Source: Pseudomonas xionganensis (GTDB lineage: Bacteria; Pseudomonadota; Gammaproteobacteria; Pseudomonadales; Pseudomonadaceae). From it: a DNA stretch of 64,000 nt. Positions 27,786 to 37,322 of the stretch are shown piece after piece. The DNA lies in NCBI RefSeq assembly GCF_009763245.1, contig NZ_WKJZ01000002.1:383251-447250 (forward strand), written 5' to 3'. The notes beneath the pieces are model-generated. The model searched no databases, was not told the origin of the DNA, and worked only from the letters and a program-made list of their open reading frames with translations. How positions within the stretch are numbered: position 1 is the first letter of the stretch; each line of letters starts with the position of its first letter. Position numbers and translations under genes: made by a program.

Positions 27786-29321
27786 ATGCGTATCCACGTC
27801 ACCTTTATCGACCGTGTCGGCATCACCCAGGAAGTGCTGGCCCTGCTCGGCGGGCGCAATCTCAACCTGGACGCGGTGGAGATGGTGCCGCCCAACGTCT
27901 ATATCGACGCGCCGACCCTGAGCGCCGAAGTGCTGGATGAACTGCGCGAGGCGCTGTTCAAGGTACGCGGGGTGCAGGCGGTGACCATAGTCGACATCCT
28001 CCCCGGGCAGCGCCGGCGCCTGCAGCTGGACGCCCTGCTGGCGGCAATGAACGATCCGGTACTGGCAGTGGACGGCCAGGGCCGCGTGCTGCTGGCCAAC
28101 CCGGCGCTGATCGAGCTGTGTGGCCAGGAGCTGGATGGCCTGGGCATCGGCGAGCTGTTCGACGATCCGCTCCTGGAGCAGGCACTGCTCGACCAGGGCT
28201 TTCGCCTGCCCATGCGCGAAGTCACCCTCAAGGGCCAGGCCCTGTTGCTGGATGCCCAGCCGATCAGTGAAAGCCTGGACGGCAGCGCCCGCCAGCTGGC
28301 CGGCGGCCTGCTCAGCCTGTATGCGCCGAACCGCATTGGTGAGCGCCTGGCGGCCCTGCACCATGACCATGCCGAAGGCTTCGACTCGCTGCTCGGTGAC
28401 TCTGCGCCGATCCGCACCCTGAAAAGCCGCGCCCAGCGCGTCGCGGCTCTGGATGCCCCACTGCTGATCCAGGGCGAGACAGGCACCGGCAAGGAGCTGG
28501 TGGCCCGCGCCTGCCATGCCATCAGCACGCGTCGCAGTTCACCCTTTCTGGCCCTTAACTGCGCAGCGCTGCCGGAGAACCTGGCCGAGAGCGAGCTGTT
28601 CGGCTACGCCCCCGGCGCCTTTACCGGCGCCCAGCGCGGCGGCAAACCGGGGCTGCTGGAACTGGCCCACCAGGGCACGGTGTTTCTCGACGAGATCGGC
28701 GAAATGTCGCCCTACCTGCAGGCCAAGCTGCTGCGCTTTTTAAGCGATGGAAGCTTCCGCCGGGTGGGCGGCGAGCGGGAAATCCGGGTCAATGTGCGCA
28801 TCCTCAGCGCCACCCACCGCGACCTGGAGAAGATGGTCGGCGAAGGCAGCTTCCGTGAGGATCTGTTCTACCGCCTTAACGTGCTCAATCTGGAAGTGCC
28901 GCCCTTGCGCGAGCGCGGCCAGGACATCCTGCTGCTGGCACGACACTTTATGCAGCAGGCCTGCGCGCAGATCCAGCGCCCGCCCTGCCGCCTGGCGCCC
29001 GACACCTACCCGGCGCTGCTGGGCAACCGCTGGCCGGGCAATGTGCGCCAGCTGCAGAACGTGATCTTCCGCGCCGCCGCCATCTGCGACAGCAGCCTGG
29101 TGCAGATTGATGATCTGGATATCGCCGGCACCGCCGTGGCCGCCCAGGGCGAGGCGCAGATCGATAGCCTGGAAGCGGCCGTGGGGCGTTTCGAAAAGGC
29201 CCTGCTGGAAGACCTCTACCCCAGCTACCCCTCCACCCGCCAGCTGGCCAGCCGCCTGCACACCTCCCATAGCGCCATCGCCATGCGTTTGCGCAAGTAC
29301 GGGATTCCGGGCAAAAGCTAG
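27786..29321 (+). CDS. TyrR-like sigma-54-type transcriptional activator with ACT and PAS domains
   Basis: 511-residue regulator: ACT domain (1 to about 75, IHVTFIDRVGITQEVLALL), PAS (about 80-190), AAA+ domain (about 200-435, Walker A GETGTGKE, Walker B FLDEIGEM, WPGNVRQL) and a C-terminal TyrR-type helix-turn-helix. Unlike E. coli TyrR or Pseudomonas PhhR, it keeps the GAFTGA loop (about residue 277) needed to activate sigma-54 polymerase. It is convergent with the ligase/ALDH/ADH operon, its most likely target along with the TRAP genes. The ACT domain suggests an amino-acid-like effector. Confidence 0.88.
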   Translation: MRIHVTFIDRVGITQEVLALLGGRNLNLDAVEMVPPNVYIDAPTLSAEVLDELREALFKVRGVQAVTIVDILPGQRRRLQLDALLAAMNDPVLAVDGQGRVLLANPALIELCGQELDGLGIGELFDDPLLEQALLDQGFRLPMREVTLKGQALLLDAQPISESLDGSARQLAGGLLSLYAPNRIGERLAALHHDHAEGFDSLLGDSAPIRTLKSRAQRVAALDAPLLIQGETGTGKELVARACHAISTRRSSPFLALNCAALPENLAESELFGYAPGAFTGAQRGGKPGLLELAHQGTVFLDEIGEMSPYLQAKLLRFLSDGSFRRVGGEREIRVNVRILSATHRDLEKMVGEGSFREDLFYRLNVLNLEVPPLRERGQDILLLARHFMQQACAQIQRPPCRLAPDTYPALLGNRWPGNVRQLQNVIFRAAAICDSSLVQIDDLDIAGTAVAAQGEAQIDSLEAAVGRFEKALLEDLYPSYPSTRQLASRLHTSHSAIAMRLRKYGIPGKS

Positions 29322-29332
29322 CGGTACATCCG

Positions 29333-29560
29333 CAGGGTGGAAAAACGCGCAGCGCTTTCCATCAGTGCCAGCAGGCCCAAGGCCATGGTGGATGGGTAAG
29401 GCGCCATCCACCCTACTCGTGGCCTCCCCCTTCCACTGATTCGACAGCCCGTAGGGTGGATCACGCTTTATCGATCCACCATTACGCAGCCGTAGGGTGG
29501 ATGACGTTCTTTTCATCCACCATCAACAGCGCAGGGAGAATAGGTAAAGCGCCACGCACC
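29333..29560. repeat. Cluster of GTAGGGTGGA-type palindromes
   Basis: Four to five short palindromic units (CGCAGGGTGGAAAAACGCG, GTGGATGGGTAAGGCGCC, GTAGGGTGGATCACGC, GTAGGGTGGATGACG) between convergent genes. They may serve as the terminator region. Confidence 0.7.
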
Positions 29561-30730
29561 CTACAGCTCGCCCTTGAGCGCCTTCTCGAACAGCGCGCTG
29601 TACTGCGCGGCGCTAAAGGCGATGGGGTTGGTGCCGGCGGAGGGGTCGACCTCGGCCATCAGCCCGACCTGTTCGATACGGGCGTCGTCGATGCCGATCT
29701 CGCCCAGGCTATGGGGGATGCCCACTTCGCTGCGCAGCTGCAGCACCCAGTCCAGCACCCCGGCGAATCCCGGCTGGGCCAGATTCAGGTAGCGCGCCAT
29801 GCGTTCCATCTGCGCCTCGATCACGCCACGGTTGGCCACCAGCACATAGGGCATCAGCACCGCGTTGAGCAGGCCGTGGTGGGCGTCATACAGCGCGCCG
29901 AGTGGATGGGCCAGGGCATGCATGGCGCCCAGGCCGCGCTGGAAGGCGGTGGCGCCCATGCTGGAGGCCACCAGCATCTGCAACCGTGCCTCGACATCCG
30001 TGCCCTTGGCCACCGCCCGCGGCAGGTACTGCTGTACCAGGCGCATGCCCTCCAGGGCAATGCCTTCGGCCATGGGGTGGAACAGCGGCGAGCAGTAGGC
30101 CTCCAGGCTGTGGGACAGGGCGTCCATACCGGTGGCGGCGGTGATCTTGGCCGGCAGGCCGATGCACAGTTCCGGGTCGAGAATCACCACAGCCGGGAGC
30201 ATGCGCGCGTGGAAGATGATGCGTTTGATATGCGCAGCCTCATCGGTGATCACCGAGGCGCGGCCCACTTCCGAGCCGGTGCCGGCGGTGGTGGGCACCG
30301 CCACCACCGGGGCCATACCGGCCACATTGACCCGGTTGCAGTTGTCGCCGATGTCCTCGAAATCCCACAGTGGCCGATCCTGGCCGACCATCAGGGCGAT
30401 GGCCTTGCCGGCATCCAGGGCCGAGCCGCCGCCGAAGGCGATCACACCGTCATGGCCGCCAGCCTTGAAGGCGGCCACCCCGTCCATCACGTTCTGCCCC
30501 GTGGGGTTGCCCTTGATGCCATGGAACAGGCCGGCCTTGAGGCCGTCGTCGCGGCAGTGCAGCAGGGCCCGGTCGATGATCGACAGGGCTGCCAGGCCGG
30601 GGTCGGTGACCAGCAGCGGCGCCTGCATGCCCAGGGCGCGGCAGCCCTGGGGCAGCTCCTGGATACGACCGGCGCCGACGCGGATCGAGGTCGGGTAGTT
30701 CCAGTTCATCTGGTAATGCTTAAGGTCCAT
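29561..30730 (-). CDS. Iron-containing alcohol dehydrogenase
   Basis: 389-residue group III alcohol dehydrogenase. NAD-binding GGGSALDAGKA, and the metal-binding region ALSHSLEAYC plus HALAHPLGALYDAHHG with the expected His residues. Last gene of the ligase/ALDH/ADH operon; GAGG of its ribosome site overlaps the ALDH stop region. In context it probably oxidises the hydroxyl of a gamma-glutamylated amino alcohol to an aldehyde for the neighbouring ALDH, or a free diol or alcohol. I start at ATG 30730 rather than the upstream codon at 30742, which overlaps ALDH. Confidence 0.88.
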   Translation of the reverse strand: MDLKHYQMNWNYPTSIRVGAGRIQELPQGCRALGMQAPLLVTDPGLAALSIIDRALLHCRDDGLKAGLFHGIKGNPTGQNVMDGVAAFKAGGHDGVIAFGGGSALDAGKAIALMVGQDRPLWDFEDIGDNCNRVNVAGMAPVVAVPTTAGTGSEVGRASVITDEAAHIKRIIFHARMLPAVVILDPELCIGLPAKITAATGMDALSHSLEAYCSPLFHPMAEGIALEGMRLVQQYLPRAVAKGTDVEARLQMLVASSMGATAFQRGLGAMHALAHPLGALYDAHHGLLNAVLMPYVLVANRGVIEAQMERMARYLNLAQPGFAGVLDWVLQLRSEVGIPHSLGEIGIDDARIEQVGLMAEVDPSAGTNPIAFSAAQYSALFEKALKGEL

Positions 30731-30738
30731 GGCGCGCC

Positions 30739-32127
30739 TCACAGCTGAGTCTTGAAGTGGAAGGATTTCGGCCGGGTCAGGTGCTCGAAGCCGACGCGGG
30801 ACAGGGTGCAGCCACGCCCGGAGTTCTTCACCCCGGTCCAGGCCAGGGCCGGGTCCAGGTAGTCGCAGCGGTTGAGAAACACCGTGCCGGCCTCGACCCG
30901 GTCGGCCAGGGTCATGGCCGCGTCCACGTCCTGGCTGAAGATGGCGGCGGTCAGGCCGAATTCGCTGTCGTTCATCAGCGCCAGGGCTTCGGCGTCATCG
31001 CGCACCTTCTGAATGCCCACCACCGGGCCGAAGGATTCTTCGGTCATCACCCGCATGCCGTGGTGCACATGGGTCAGCACCTGGGGCGCCAGGTAAGGCG
31101 TTCCAGGGTGATCCATGGGAAAGTCGGCCGGCACCAGATGGGCGGTAGCGCCCTGCTCCACCGCCTCGTGGATCTGCCCGCGGACGAAATCCGCCGCCTC
31201 CGCGCGCACCAGCGGCCCCAGGGTGGTGGCCGGGTCATCCGAGCGGCCCAGCTTGTATTGCTTGACCAGGGCCACGGCCTGCTCGACAAAGGCGTCGTAC
31301 AGCGACTCGTGCACATAGATGCGCTCGATGCCGCAGCAGGACTGCCCGGAGTTGAAGAAGGCGCCGTCAATCGTGGTTTCCACCGCGTGCTTGAGATCGG
31401 CGTCAAAGCGCACATAGGCCGGGTCCTTGCCGCCCAGTTCCAGGCCGGCGCTGATAAAACGCCCGGCGATGGCCTGCTCGACCATCTGCCCGCCCGGCAC
31501 CGAGCCGGTAAAGGCGACATGGGCAATGCTCGGCGAGTGGATCAGATGTTCGGTGGCCACATGGCTCAGGTGCAGGTACTGGAACACCCCTTCGGGCAGG
31601 CCGGCTTCGGTGAAGGCCTCGACCATGCGTTCGGCGCACAGCGGCGTCTGCGCCGAGTGTTTGAGCAGCACCGGGTTACCCGCCAGCAGCGCCGGCACCA
31701 CGGCGTTGACGGCGGTCAGGTAGGGGTAGTTCCAGGGCGCGATCACCAGGGCCACGCCCAGGGGCTCGCGGCGGATAAAGCGGATAAATCCGGGTTTGTC
31801 CTCAACCCTGATATCGGCCAGGGCGCTCTCGGCGATATCGGCCATATAGCTGGCGCGCTCGACAAAGCCGCGAATCTCGCCGGCGGCATAACGGATCGGC
31901 CGGCCCATCATCCAGCACAGCTCCTCGGCCAGCTGGCCTTCTCTGGCGGCAAAGGCGGCGATGGCCTTGCGCACCAGGGCCACTCGCTCGGCCACCGGGG
32001 TGTGCTTCCAGGGCTCCCGGGCCACCTCGGCCTTGGCCAGAGCGGCCAGCACCTCGGGGTTGGAGGCCAGATGACGCTCGACATAGACCGAGCCGTCGAT
32101 GGGGGAAATGCATTGCAGTTTGCTCAT
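30739..32127 (-). CDS. NAD(P)-dependent aldehyde dehydrogenase
   Basis: 462-residue ALDH superfamily enzyme. Catalytic Cys in FFNSGQSC, general-base Glu in LELGGKDP, cofactor loop FTGSVPGG, and conserved APWNYPYL. GGAG lies eight bases before ATG 32127. The frame is open upstream to 32391, but that part is the REP repeat at 32183-32269 and is not real protein. Middle gene of the operon; likely oxidises the aldehyde made by the iron alcohol dehydrogenase. Confidence 0.9.
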   Translation of the reverse strand: MSKLQCISPIDGSVYVERHLASNPEVLAALAKAEVAREPWKHTPVAERVALVRKAIAAFAAREGQLAEELCWMMGRPIRYAAGEIRGFVERASYMADIAESALADIRVEDKPGFIRFIRREPLGVALVIAPWNYPYLTAVNAVVPALLAGNPVLLKHSAQTPLCAERMVEAFTEAGLPEGVFQYLHLSHVATEHLIHSPSIAHVAFTGSVPGGQMVEQAIAGRFISAGLELGGKDPAYVRFDADLKHAVETTIDGAFFNSGQSCCGIERIYVHESLYDAFVEQAVALVKQYKLGRSDDPATTLGPLVRAEAADFVRGQIHEAVEQGATAHLVPADFPMDHPGTPYLAPQVLTHVHHGMRVMTEESFGPVVGIQKVRDDAEALALMNDSEFGLTAAIFSQDVDAAMTLADRVEAGTVFLNRCDYLDPALAWTGVKNSGRGCTLSRVGFEHLTRPKSFHFKTQL

Positions 32128-32182
32128 AACAGGCTCCGTAGGTGGAGACGCGGCTACGCCGAACAAGGCGTGACGCGGTCGG

Positions 32183-32269
32183 CTCCCTCGCCCCTCTGGG
32201 GAGAGGGCTGGGGAGAGGGGAATGCATGCCCCCTCCCCCGGCCCCTCCCCCGCAAGCGGGAGAGGGGAG
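32183..32269. repeat. CTCTCCCGC-type REP pair
   Basis: Two palindromes (CCCTCTGGGGAGAGGG and CTCCCCCGCAAGCGGGAGAG) between the ligase and ALDH genes. The same family is inserted in the guanidine carboxylase gene at 18031. Confidence 0.85.
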
Positions 32270-32272
32270 CGA

Positions 32273-33646
32273 TCAGATGATTTCGAAATAGCGATCCAGC
32301 TCCCAGTCGCTGACATGCCGGCGGTATTCGCGCTCTTCCCATTCGCGGCTGGCGGCAAAATGCTCGACAAAGGCATCGCCAAACAGCTCACGGGCGGCCG
32401 TCGAAGCCTTCAGGCGCTGCGCCGCATCCCACAGGGTGTGCGGCAGGGCCAGCTCTTCCGGGTGCTGCTGGGCATAGGCGTTGCCGGTGACCGGCGCGGT
32501 GGGCTCCCACTGCTGCATCACCCCGTACAGGCCCGAACCAATGGCCACCGAGAGGGCCAGGAAGGGATTGCCGTCGGCGGCGCCCAGGCGATATTCCTGG
32601 CGCTGGGACTTGTCCGTGCCGGGGATCACCCGCAGCGCTGCGGTGCGATTCTCCACGCCCCAGGTGGCATCGGTGGGCGCCCAGAAACCGGGGATCAGGC
32701 GACGGTAGCTGTTCAGGGTCGGCGCCACCATGCACAGAAACTCCGGCATCAGGCGCTGCTGACCAGCGAGGAAGTGGCGCTGGATCTTGCTCATGTTGTG
32801 CGCCTGGCTCGGGTCATAGAAAGCCGACTTGCCGCTGGCCTTGTCGCGCAGGGAGACATGGATATGCCCGCTCTGCCCCGGGTACTTGCCCGACCACTTG
32901 GCCATAAAGGTGGCCATCAGGCCGTTGCGCTGGGCGAGCACCTTCATAAAGGTCTTGAACAATGCGCCCTTGTCCGCCGCCGACTCGGCCTGGTCATAGG
33001 CGATGGCCGCCTCCAGCACGCCGGGACCGGTTTCGGTGTGCAGACCCTCGATGGGAAAGTCCATGGCCTCGGCCATGGCGAGGATTTCGTGATACAGCTC
33101 GGCATGCACCGAGTTACGGATCATCGAGTAGCCGAACCAGTCCGGGGTAAAGGGCTTGAGGTTGCGAAAGCCCTTCTCCCGCGCCGACTCCGGCGTCTCG
33201 TCGAACATAAAGAATTCATATTCCAGGGCGGCGAAGGCATCGAAGCCCATCTCCCGGCAGCGCTCCACCACCCGGCGCAGGGTGCCCCGCGGGCAGACCT
33301 GCTCGGCGGCCCCGGCGAACTCGCAGATAAACAGCAGCATGCCGTTCTCGAACGGCAACTCGCGGCAGGTACGCGGCAGCACCCGCACCGGCGCGTCCGG
33401 GTAGCCGGTGTGCCAGCCGGTGTACTGGGCATTGTCGTAAAGCTGATCCTTGACGTCCCAGCCCAGCACCACATCGCAGAAGGCGAAGCCGTGCTCCAGG
33501 GCGGAGAAGAACTTGCTGCGGCTCAGGTACTTGCCGCGCATCACCCCATCGTTATCGAACACCCCCACCTTGATATGGCTGAGGCCGCGCTCCTCGACGA
33601 TGCGCTTGGCATCCTCGACGGTTTTGACATCCCGCGGATTGAGCAT
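32273..33646 (-). CDS. Glutamine synthetase-like gamma-glutamyl-amine ligase
   Basis: 457-residue class I-type glutamine synthetase homologue of the GlnA-like/PuuA/IpuC group. ATP and glutamate site motifs are present: YEFFMFD, GQSGHIHVS, NRTAALRVIPG. The adenylylation Tyr region of true GlnA is absent. With the ALDH and iron ADH in the same operon it probably attaches glutamate to an amine or amino alcohol before oxidation. AGGGG lies six bases before ATG 33646; a GTG two codons earlier is the alternative. The exact amine is unknown. Confidence 0.85.
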   Translation of the reverse strand: MLNPRDVKTVEDAKRIVEERGLSHIKVGVFDNDGVMRGKYLSRSKFFSALEHGFAFCDVVLGWDVKDQLYDNAQYTGWHTGYPDAPVRVLPRTCRELPFENGMLLFICEFAGAAEQVCPRGTLRRVVERCREMGFDAFAALEYEFFMFDETPESAREKGFRNLKPFTPDWFGYSMIRNSVHAELYHEILAMAEAMDFPIEGLHTETGPGVLEAAIAYDQAESAADKGALFKTFMKVLAQRNGLMATFMAKWSGKYPGQSGHIHVSLRDKASGKSAFYDPSQAHNMSKIQRHFLAGQQRLMPEFLCMVAPTLNSYRRLIPGFWAPTDATWGVENRTAALRVIPGTDKSQRQEYRLGAADGNPFLALSVAIGSGLYGVMQQWEPTAPVTGNAYAQQHPEELALPHTLWDAAQRLKASTAARELFGDAFVEHFAASREWEEREYRRHVSDWELDRYFEII

Positions 33647-33730
33647 AAACACCCCTGTCTCTTGTTGTTATTTGACTTCCGGTGTCATTGCTCCAGGCGA
33701 CCACAAAGCACTGCCTAAGACCTGCCTCCT

Positions 33731-33746
33731 GGCAAAATCCCAACCG
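33731..33746 (-). promoter_or_regulatory. Weak sigma-54-like promoter before the ligase operon
   Basis: Read on the minus strand, CGGTTGGGATTTTGCC has GG and TTGC at the right spacing but matches only about half of the other consensus positions. It lies about 85 bases upstream of the ligase start. It is tempting because the nearby TyrR-like regulator has GAFTGA. Confidence 0.25.
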
Positions 33747-33875
33747 CGCTCTACAACTGCACACCCCTGCCTGGCCAAATGCCCGGTGAAAACCCATTGA
33801 GTGTGGTACAGGATTGGCAACTTGGCGGGTTGGTTAGGAAAAAAATCTGTCCCACCAGGCTGACAAGGGGTTGGC

Positions 33876-34409
33876 TTATTTACCCAGCATCCGTGGCAGC
33901 ACATCCTGGCCCTGGCGGCGATGGACGAAGACCATCAGCACATGGCCGATGATCAGCACCAGCAGCAACCAGCCGGCCCAGGCATGGAAGAGGTTGGCCG
34001 GTAGCATCAGCCATTCGATTTTCTCGCCGGCAAAGCCCGGCATCAGCTGCAGGCCGAAGACAGTGAGTTCACGGCCCGAGCCGTACTGACGCAGCAGGGC
34101 GAAAAAGGGAATGCCCAGCATCAGCAGATACAACAGCACATGCCCCGCCCGCGCGGCACGGCTAACGGATGGCGGGCGTTGCCGGCGGTTGTGCAAAGCC
34201 CAACCCAGGCGCAGCAGGATCAGCAGCATCAGCAGCACGCCGGCGGCCTTGTGCGTGCTCCACATAAATTCGTCCAGCGCCGAGTCCTCCAGCAGTACAT
34301 GCGTCAGCGCAGTGAGGAACTGCCAGCCCAGCACCAGGGCCATCGCCCAGTGCAGGGCGCGGCTGATCAGGCCATAACGTTGCGGCGTATCGGTGTAGAT
34401 GGGGTTCAT
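33876..34409 (-). CDS. Cytochrome b561 family protein
   Basis: 177-residue membrane protein with four hydrophobic helices and conserved haem-ligand histidines (ISRALHWAMALVLGW, WSTHKAAGVLL, LFHAWAGWLL, IGHVLMVFVHRR). A typical di-haem b561 that passes electrons between quinol and a periplasmic acceptor. It lies between the TRAP genes and the ligase operon, but a terminator separates it from dctP and its role in either system is unclear. The frame upstream to 34550 has no homology. Confidence 0.86.
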   Translation of the reverse strand: MNPIYTDTPQRYGLISRALHWAMALVLGWQFLTALTHVLLEDSALDEFMWSTHKAAGVLLMLLILLRLGWALHNRRQRPPSVSRAARAGHVLLYLLMLGIPFFALLRQYGSGRELTVFGLQLMPGFAGEKIEWLMLPANLFHAWAGWLLLVLIIGHVLMVFVHRRQGQDVLPRMLGK

Positions 34410-34537
34410 GGTGCGTATCTCGAAGCAGTCAGTTGGATAAATGGCGCATGCTAAAACCTGGGGCACAGACCGGCTGGCAACGCGTGTTACAGCACTAGAC
34501 AGCCCAGGCCGGGCTGTTTGTCGAACCCCAGACAATA

Positions 34538-34563
34538 ACGCCCGCGCCAAATGGCGCGGGCGT
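34538..34563 (-). terminator. Terminator after dctP
   Basis: Perfect 11-bp stem ACGCCCGCGCC/GGCGCGGGCGT with a four-base loop, 23 bases after the dctP stop. On the minus strand it is followed by TATTGT, a modest T tract. Confidence 0.75.
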
Positions 34564-34585
34564 CAGCTGTTACCACGACGAGAGA

Positions 34586-35632
34586 CTAGCCGCGATAAGG
34601 CGCGCCGGCCTTGGCCATCAGCGCGTTGTACTTCTTGAAGATCTCCACCACCTTGGCGCAGCGCGGGCTGGTCTTGGCGATTTCATCCCAGAACTTCAAC
34701 GCCTCGGCTTCCACCGTGGCCCACTCCTCGGCCGGGATGGAGGTCAATTGCAGCTTGCCGCCTTCCACCCGCAACTGCGCCTCGCCGCCCCAGTACCAGT
34801 GCTGGCGGTAGTAGTTGGAGCTGTCCATGCACAGCTTGAACAGGGTCTTGAGGTGTTCGGGCACCTCGGCCCACTTGTCCGAGTTGGCAAAATACGAGCC
34901 GCACCAGGCGCCGGAGATATTGTTGGTGAGGAAGTACTTGGTCACATCGGCCCAGCCCACGGTGTAGTCCTCGGTGATGCCAGACCAGGCGATGCCGTCC
35001 AGCTCGCCGGTCTGCATGGCCACTTCGACATCTTCCCAGGGCAGGGTCACCGGGATCACACCGAAGCGCGAGAGGAACTTGCCGGCGGTGGGAAAGGTGA
35101 AGATGCGCTTGCCCTTGAGGTGTTCGAGCTTGGTGATGGGCTCGACCGTGGCGAAGTGGCAGGGGTCCCAGGCGCCGGCACCGAGCCAGGTGACGCCCTT
35201 GACCTCGCCATAGGCCTCGGCCCAGATCTCGTTGAGCCCGTACTGCTCGAACAGCACCGGCACATCCAGGCTGTAGCGGGTGGCGAAGGGGAAGTAACCG
35301 CCGAACACCGAGATATCCACTGGCGCAGCGATGGAATCATCGTCGCTCTGTACCGCGTCGATGGTGCCACGCTGCATGGCGCGGAACAGCTCGCCGGTGG
35401 GCACCAGTTGGTCGGCGTAGTACAGCTGGATTTCCATCTCGCCGTTGGCGGCCTTGTTGAAGGCATCGATGGAAGGTTTGATCACATGCTCGCCCAATGC
35501 CGGGCCGGCGTAGGTCTGCAGGCGCCAGGTGATCTTCTTCGGCTCGCTGGCATAGATATGCGCCGAACCCAGGGCCGTGGCGCCGGCAGCGCCGACGGCG
35601 GCGGTCTTCAGAAAACTGCGTCTCGTACTCAT
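34586..35632 (-). CDS. dctP: TRAP transporter substrate-binding protein (DctP family)
   Basis: 348-residue periplasmic binding protein with a Tat signal (TRRSFLKTAA), suggesting export in folded form, sometimes seen with metal-assisted ligands. The mature part is a DctP-type solute-binding fold (WRLQTYAGPALGEH; GELFRAMQRGTIDAV). The pocket cannot be assigned, but TRAP ligands are usually organic acids. It is the third gene of a dctQ-dctM-dctP order, separated from dctM by a 364-base repeat-containing gap, so it may have its own promoter. Confidence 0.88.
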   Translation of the reverse strand: MSTRRSFLKTAAVGAAGATALGSAHIYASEPKKITWRLQTYAGPALGEHVIKPSIDAFNKAANGEMEIQLYYADQLVPTGELFRAMQRGTIDAVQSDDDSIAAPVDISVFGGYFPFATRYSLDVPVLFEQYGLNEIWAEAYGEVKGVTWLGAGAWDPCHFATVEPITKLEHLKGKRIFTFPTAGKFLSRFGVIPVTLPWEDVEVAMQTGELDGIAWSGITEDYTVGWADVTKYFLTNNISGAWCGSYFANSDKWAEVPEHLKTLFKLCMDSSNYYRQHWYWGGEAQLRVEGGKLQLTSIPAEEWATVEAEALKFWDEIAKTSPRCAKVVEIFKKYNALMAKAGAPYRG

Positions 35633-35764
35633 GCTGTTTCTCCAGTCTTGTCGATTCAGATGGCATACAACCGCACTGCCGGACCAAGCCCGGCAGGGTT
35701 TTCAGAGGGGCTACCTGGGGCGGCGCTATCCTGCCACCTCGACCGCGCGTACCGACTCCTGAAA

Positions 35765-35985
35765 GCTCTTTTTAAACAGGTTGTTGAAAACGTAGCCGAG
35801 GCTGGCAAGACAAGGCGCTACGTAGTAACAGCCTCCGGCTGGTCAAAACGGCGAGGAAGCGGAGTTTACTGGTGTAAATGAGCATGACTCATTTCACTCG
35901 CCCTCCGGGTCGCGCTAAAGCGCGTTAGCCGCAAGCGGCTTGCCGAGCCTGTTTTTAACGCCGTATTGCCAACGCAGGTAGTTTC
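35765..35985. repeat. Dispersed intergenic repeat, copy 2 (inverted)
   Basis: Between dctP and dctM. Contains GGCGAGGAAGCGGAGTTTAC and AAATGAGCAT, the reverse complement of the core of the copy at 3399. Also a GCGCGTTAGCCGCAAGCGGC palindrome. No gene. Confidence 0.7.
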
Positions 35986-35996
35986 TCAACGGCCTG

Positions 35997-37322
35997 TTAA
36001 CGTCCGTAGTGCCACTGTGGTAACCACAGGGCAATCTGCGGAAAGACCATGATCAGCACCAAAGCCAGGATCATGATCAGGACAAAGGGGGTCACCGACA
36101 CATAGATATCCCGCAGCGTTACCTCCGGCGGCGCCATGGCGCGCATCAGGAACAGGTTGTAGCCAAACGGCGGGGTCATATAGGCGATCTGGCAGGTGAT
36201 GGTGTAGAGCACGCCATACCAGATCAGGTCAAAGCCCAGGGCGCCGACCAGGGGGATATACAGGGGCGCGACTATCACCAGCATGGCGGTGTCGTCGAGG
36301 AACATGCCCATCAGAATGAACGACAGCTGCATCAGGATCAGCACCTGCCAGGGTCCCAAACCTAGCTGTTCGAGGAAGAAATTCTCGATCGCCTTGACCG
36401 CGCCGAGGCCGTCGAACACCGCGCCGAAACACAGAGCAGCAAGGATGATCCACATAAACATGCAGCTGATGGCCAGGGTCTTGCGCAGGGTTTCCTCCAT
36501 CACCTTGCGGTTCAGGCGGCGCTTGGCCAACGCTGCGAGAGTGGCCGCCGCCGCGCCCACCGCCGAGCTTTCCACCAGGCTGGTAAAGCCCATTAGAAAC
36601 AGCCCGGTCATGCTGAAGAAGATAAACAGCGGCACCAACCCGGCACTGAGCAGGCACAGTTTCTCGCCCCAGCTGATCTGCTCGCGTTCCTCACGACTCA
36701 GGGCCGGCCCAAGGTCGGGCTGCAGGCGGCAGCGGATGGCGATATAGAGGATAAACAGACCGGCCATCAGCAGCCCCGGAATGGCCCCGGCCAGCCACAG
36801 CTGACCCACCGGCTGGCGGGCGATCATGCCGTAGAGCACCAGCACCACGCTGGGCGGAATCAGAATCCCCAGGGAGCTGCCGGCCTGAATCACCCCGGTG
36901 ATCATGATCTTGTCGTAGCCGCGACGCAGTAGCTCCGGCAGGGCGATGCTGGCGCCGATGGCCATGCCCGCCACACTCAGGCCGTTCATGGCCGAGATCG
37001 CCACCATCAGGGCGATGGTGCCGATGGCCAGGCCGCCGTGCAGCGGGCCCATCCACACATGGAACATGCGGTAGAGATCTTCCGCGATACCCGACTCGGA
37101 GAGCATATAGCCCATGTAGACGAACAGCGGCAGGGTCAGCAGCGGGTACCACTTCATCAGTTTCATGGCCGCGCTGAAGGCCATTTCCGAGCCACCATCG
37201 CCCCATAGCAGCAGGGCGGCGACCACTGCAACGAAACCGATGGCGCCGAACACCCGCTTGCCGGTGAGCAACAGCAACATCATCGAGGAGAACATCAGTA
37301 CCGCAATCAGCTCGTATTCCAT
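35997..37322 (-). CDS. dctM: TRAP transporter large permease (DctM)
   Basis: 441-residue integral membrane protein with about twelve hydrophobic helices; forms the transport channel of the TRAP system using a sodium or proton gradient. Typical DctM stretches include FVYMGYMLSESGIAEDLYR, GIQAGSSLGILIPPSVVLV-like residues and MTPPFGYNLFLM. The start codon overlaps the dctQ stop (TAATG) with a GGGGGGA ribosome site. The frame continues upstream to 37835, but that part is antiphase to dctQ and is not real. Confidence 0.9.
   Translation of the reverse strand: MEYELIAVLMFSSMMLLLLTGKRVFGAIGFVAVVAALLLWGDGGSEMAFSAAMKLMKWYPLLTLPLFVYMGYMLSESGIAEDLYRMFHVWMGPLHGGLAIGTIALMVAISAMNGLSVAGMAIGASIALPELLRRGYDKIMITGVIQAGSSLGILIPPSVVLVLYGMIARQPVGQLWLAGAIPGLLMAGLFILYIAIRCRLQPDLGPALSREEREQISWGEKLCLLSAGLVPLFIFFSMTGLFLMGFTSLVESSAVGAAAATLAALAKRRLNRKVMEETLRKTLAISCMFMWIILAALCFGAVFDGLGAVKAIENFFLEQLGLGPWQVLILMQLSFILMGMFLDDTAMLVIVAPLYIPLVGALGFDLIWYGVLYTITCQIAYMTPPFGYNLFLMRAMAPPEVTLRDIYVSVTPFVLIMILALVLIMVFPQIALWLPQWHYGR

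Noticed and set aside
32128-32391. N-terminal extension of the aldehyde dehydrogenase
   Set aside because: It translates the REP repeat and the start of the ligase antisense strand; a good ribosome site lies before 32127.
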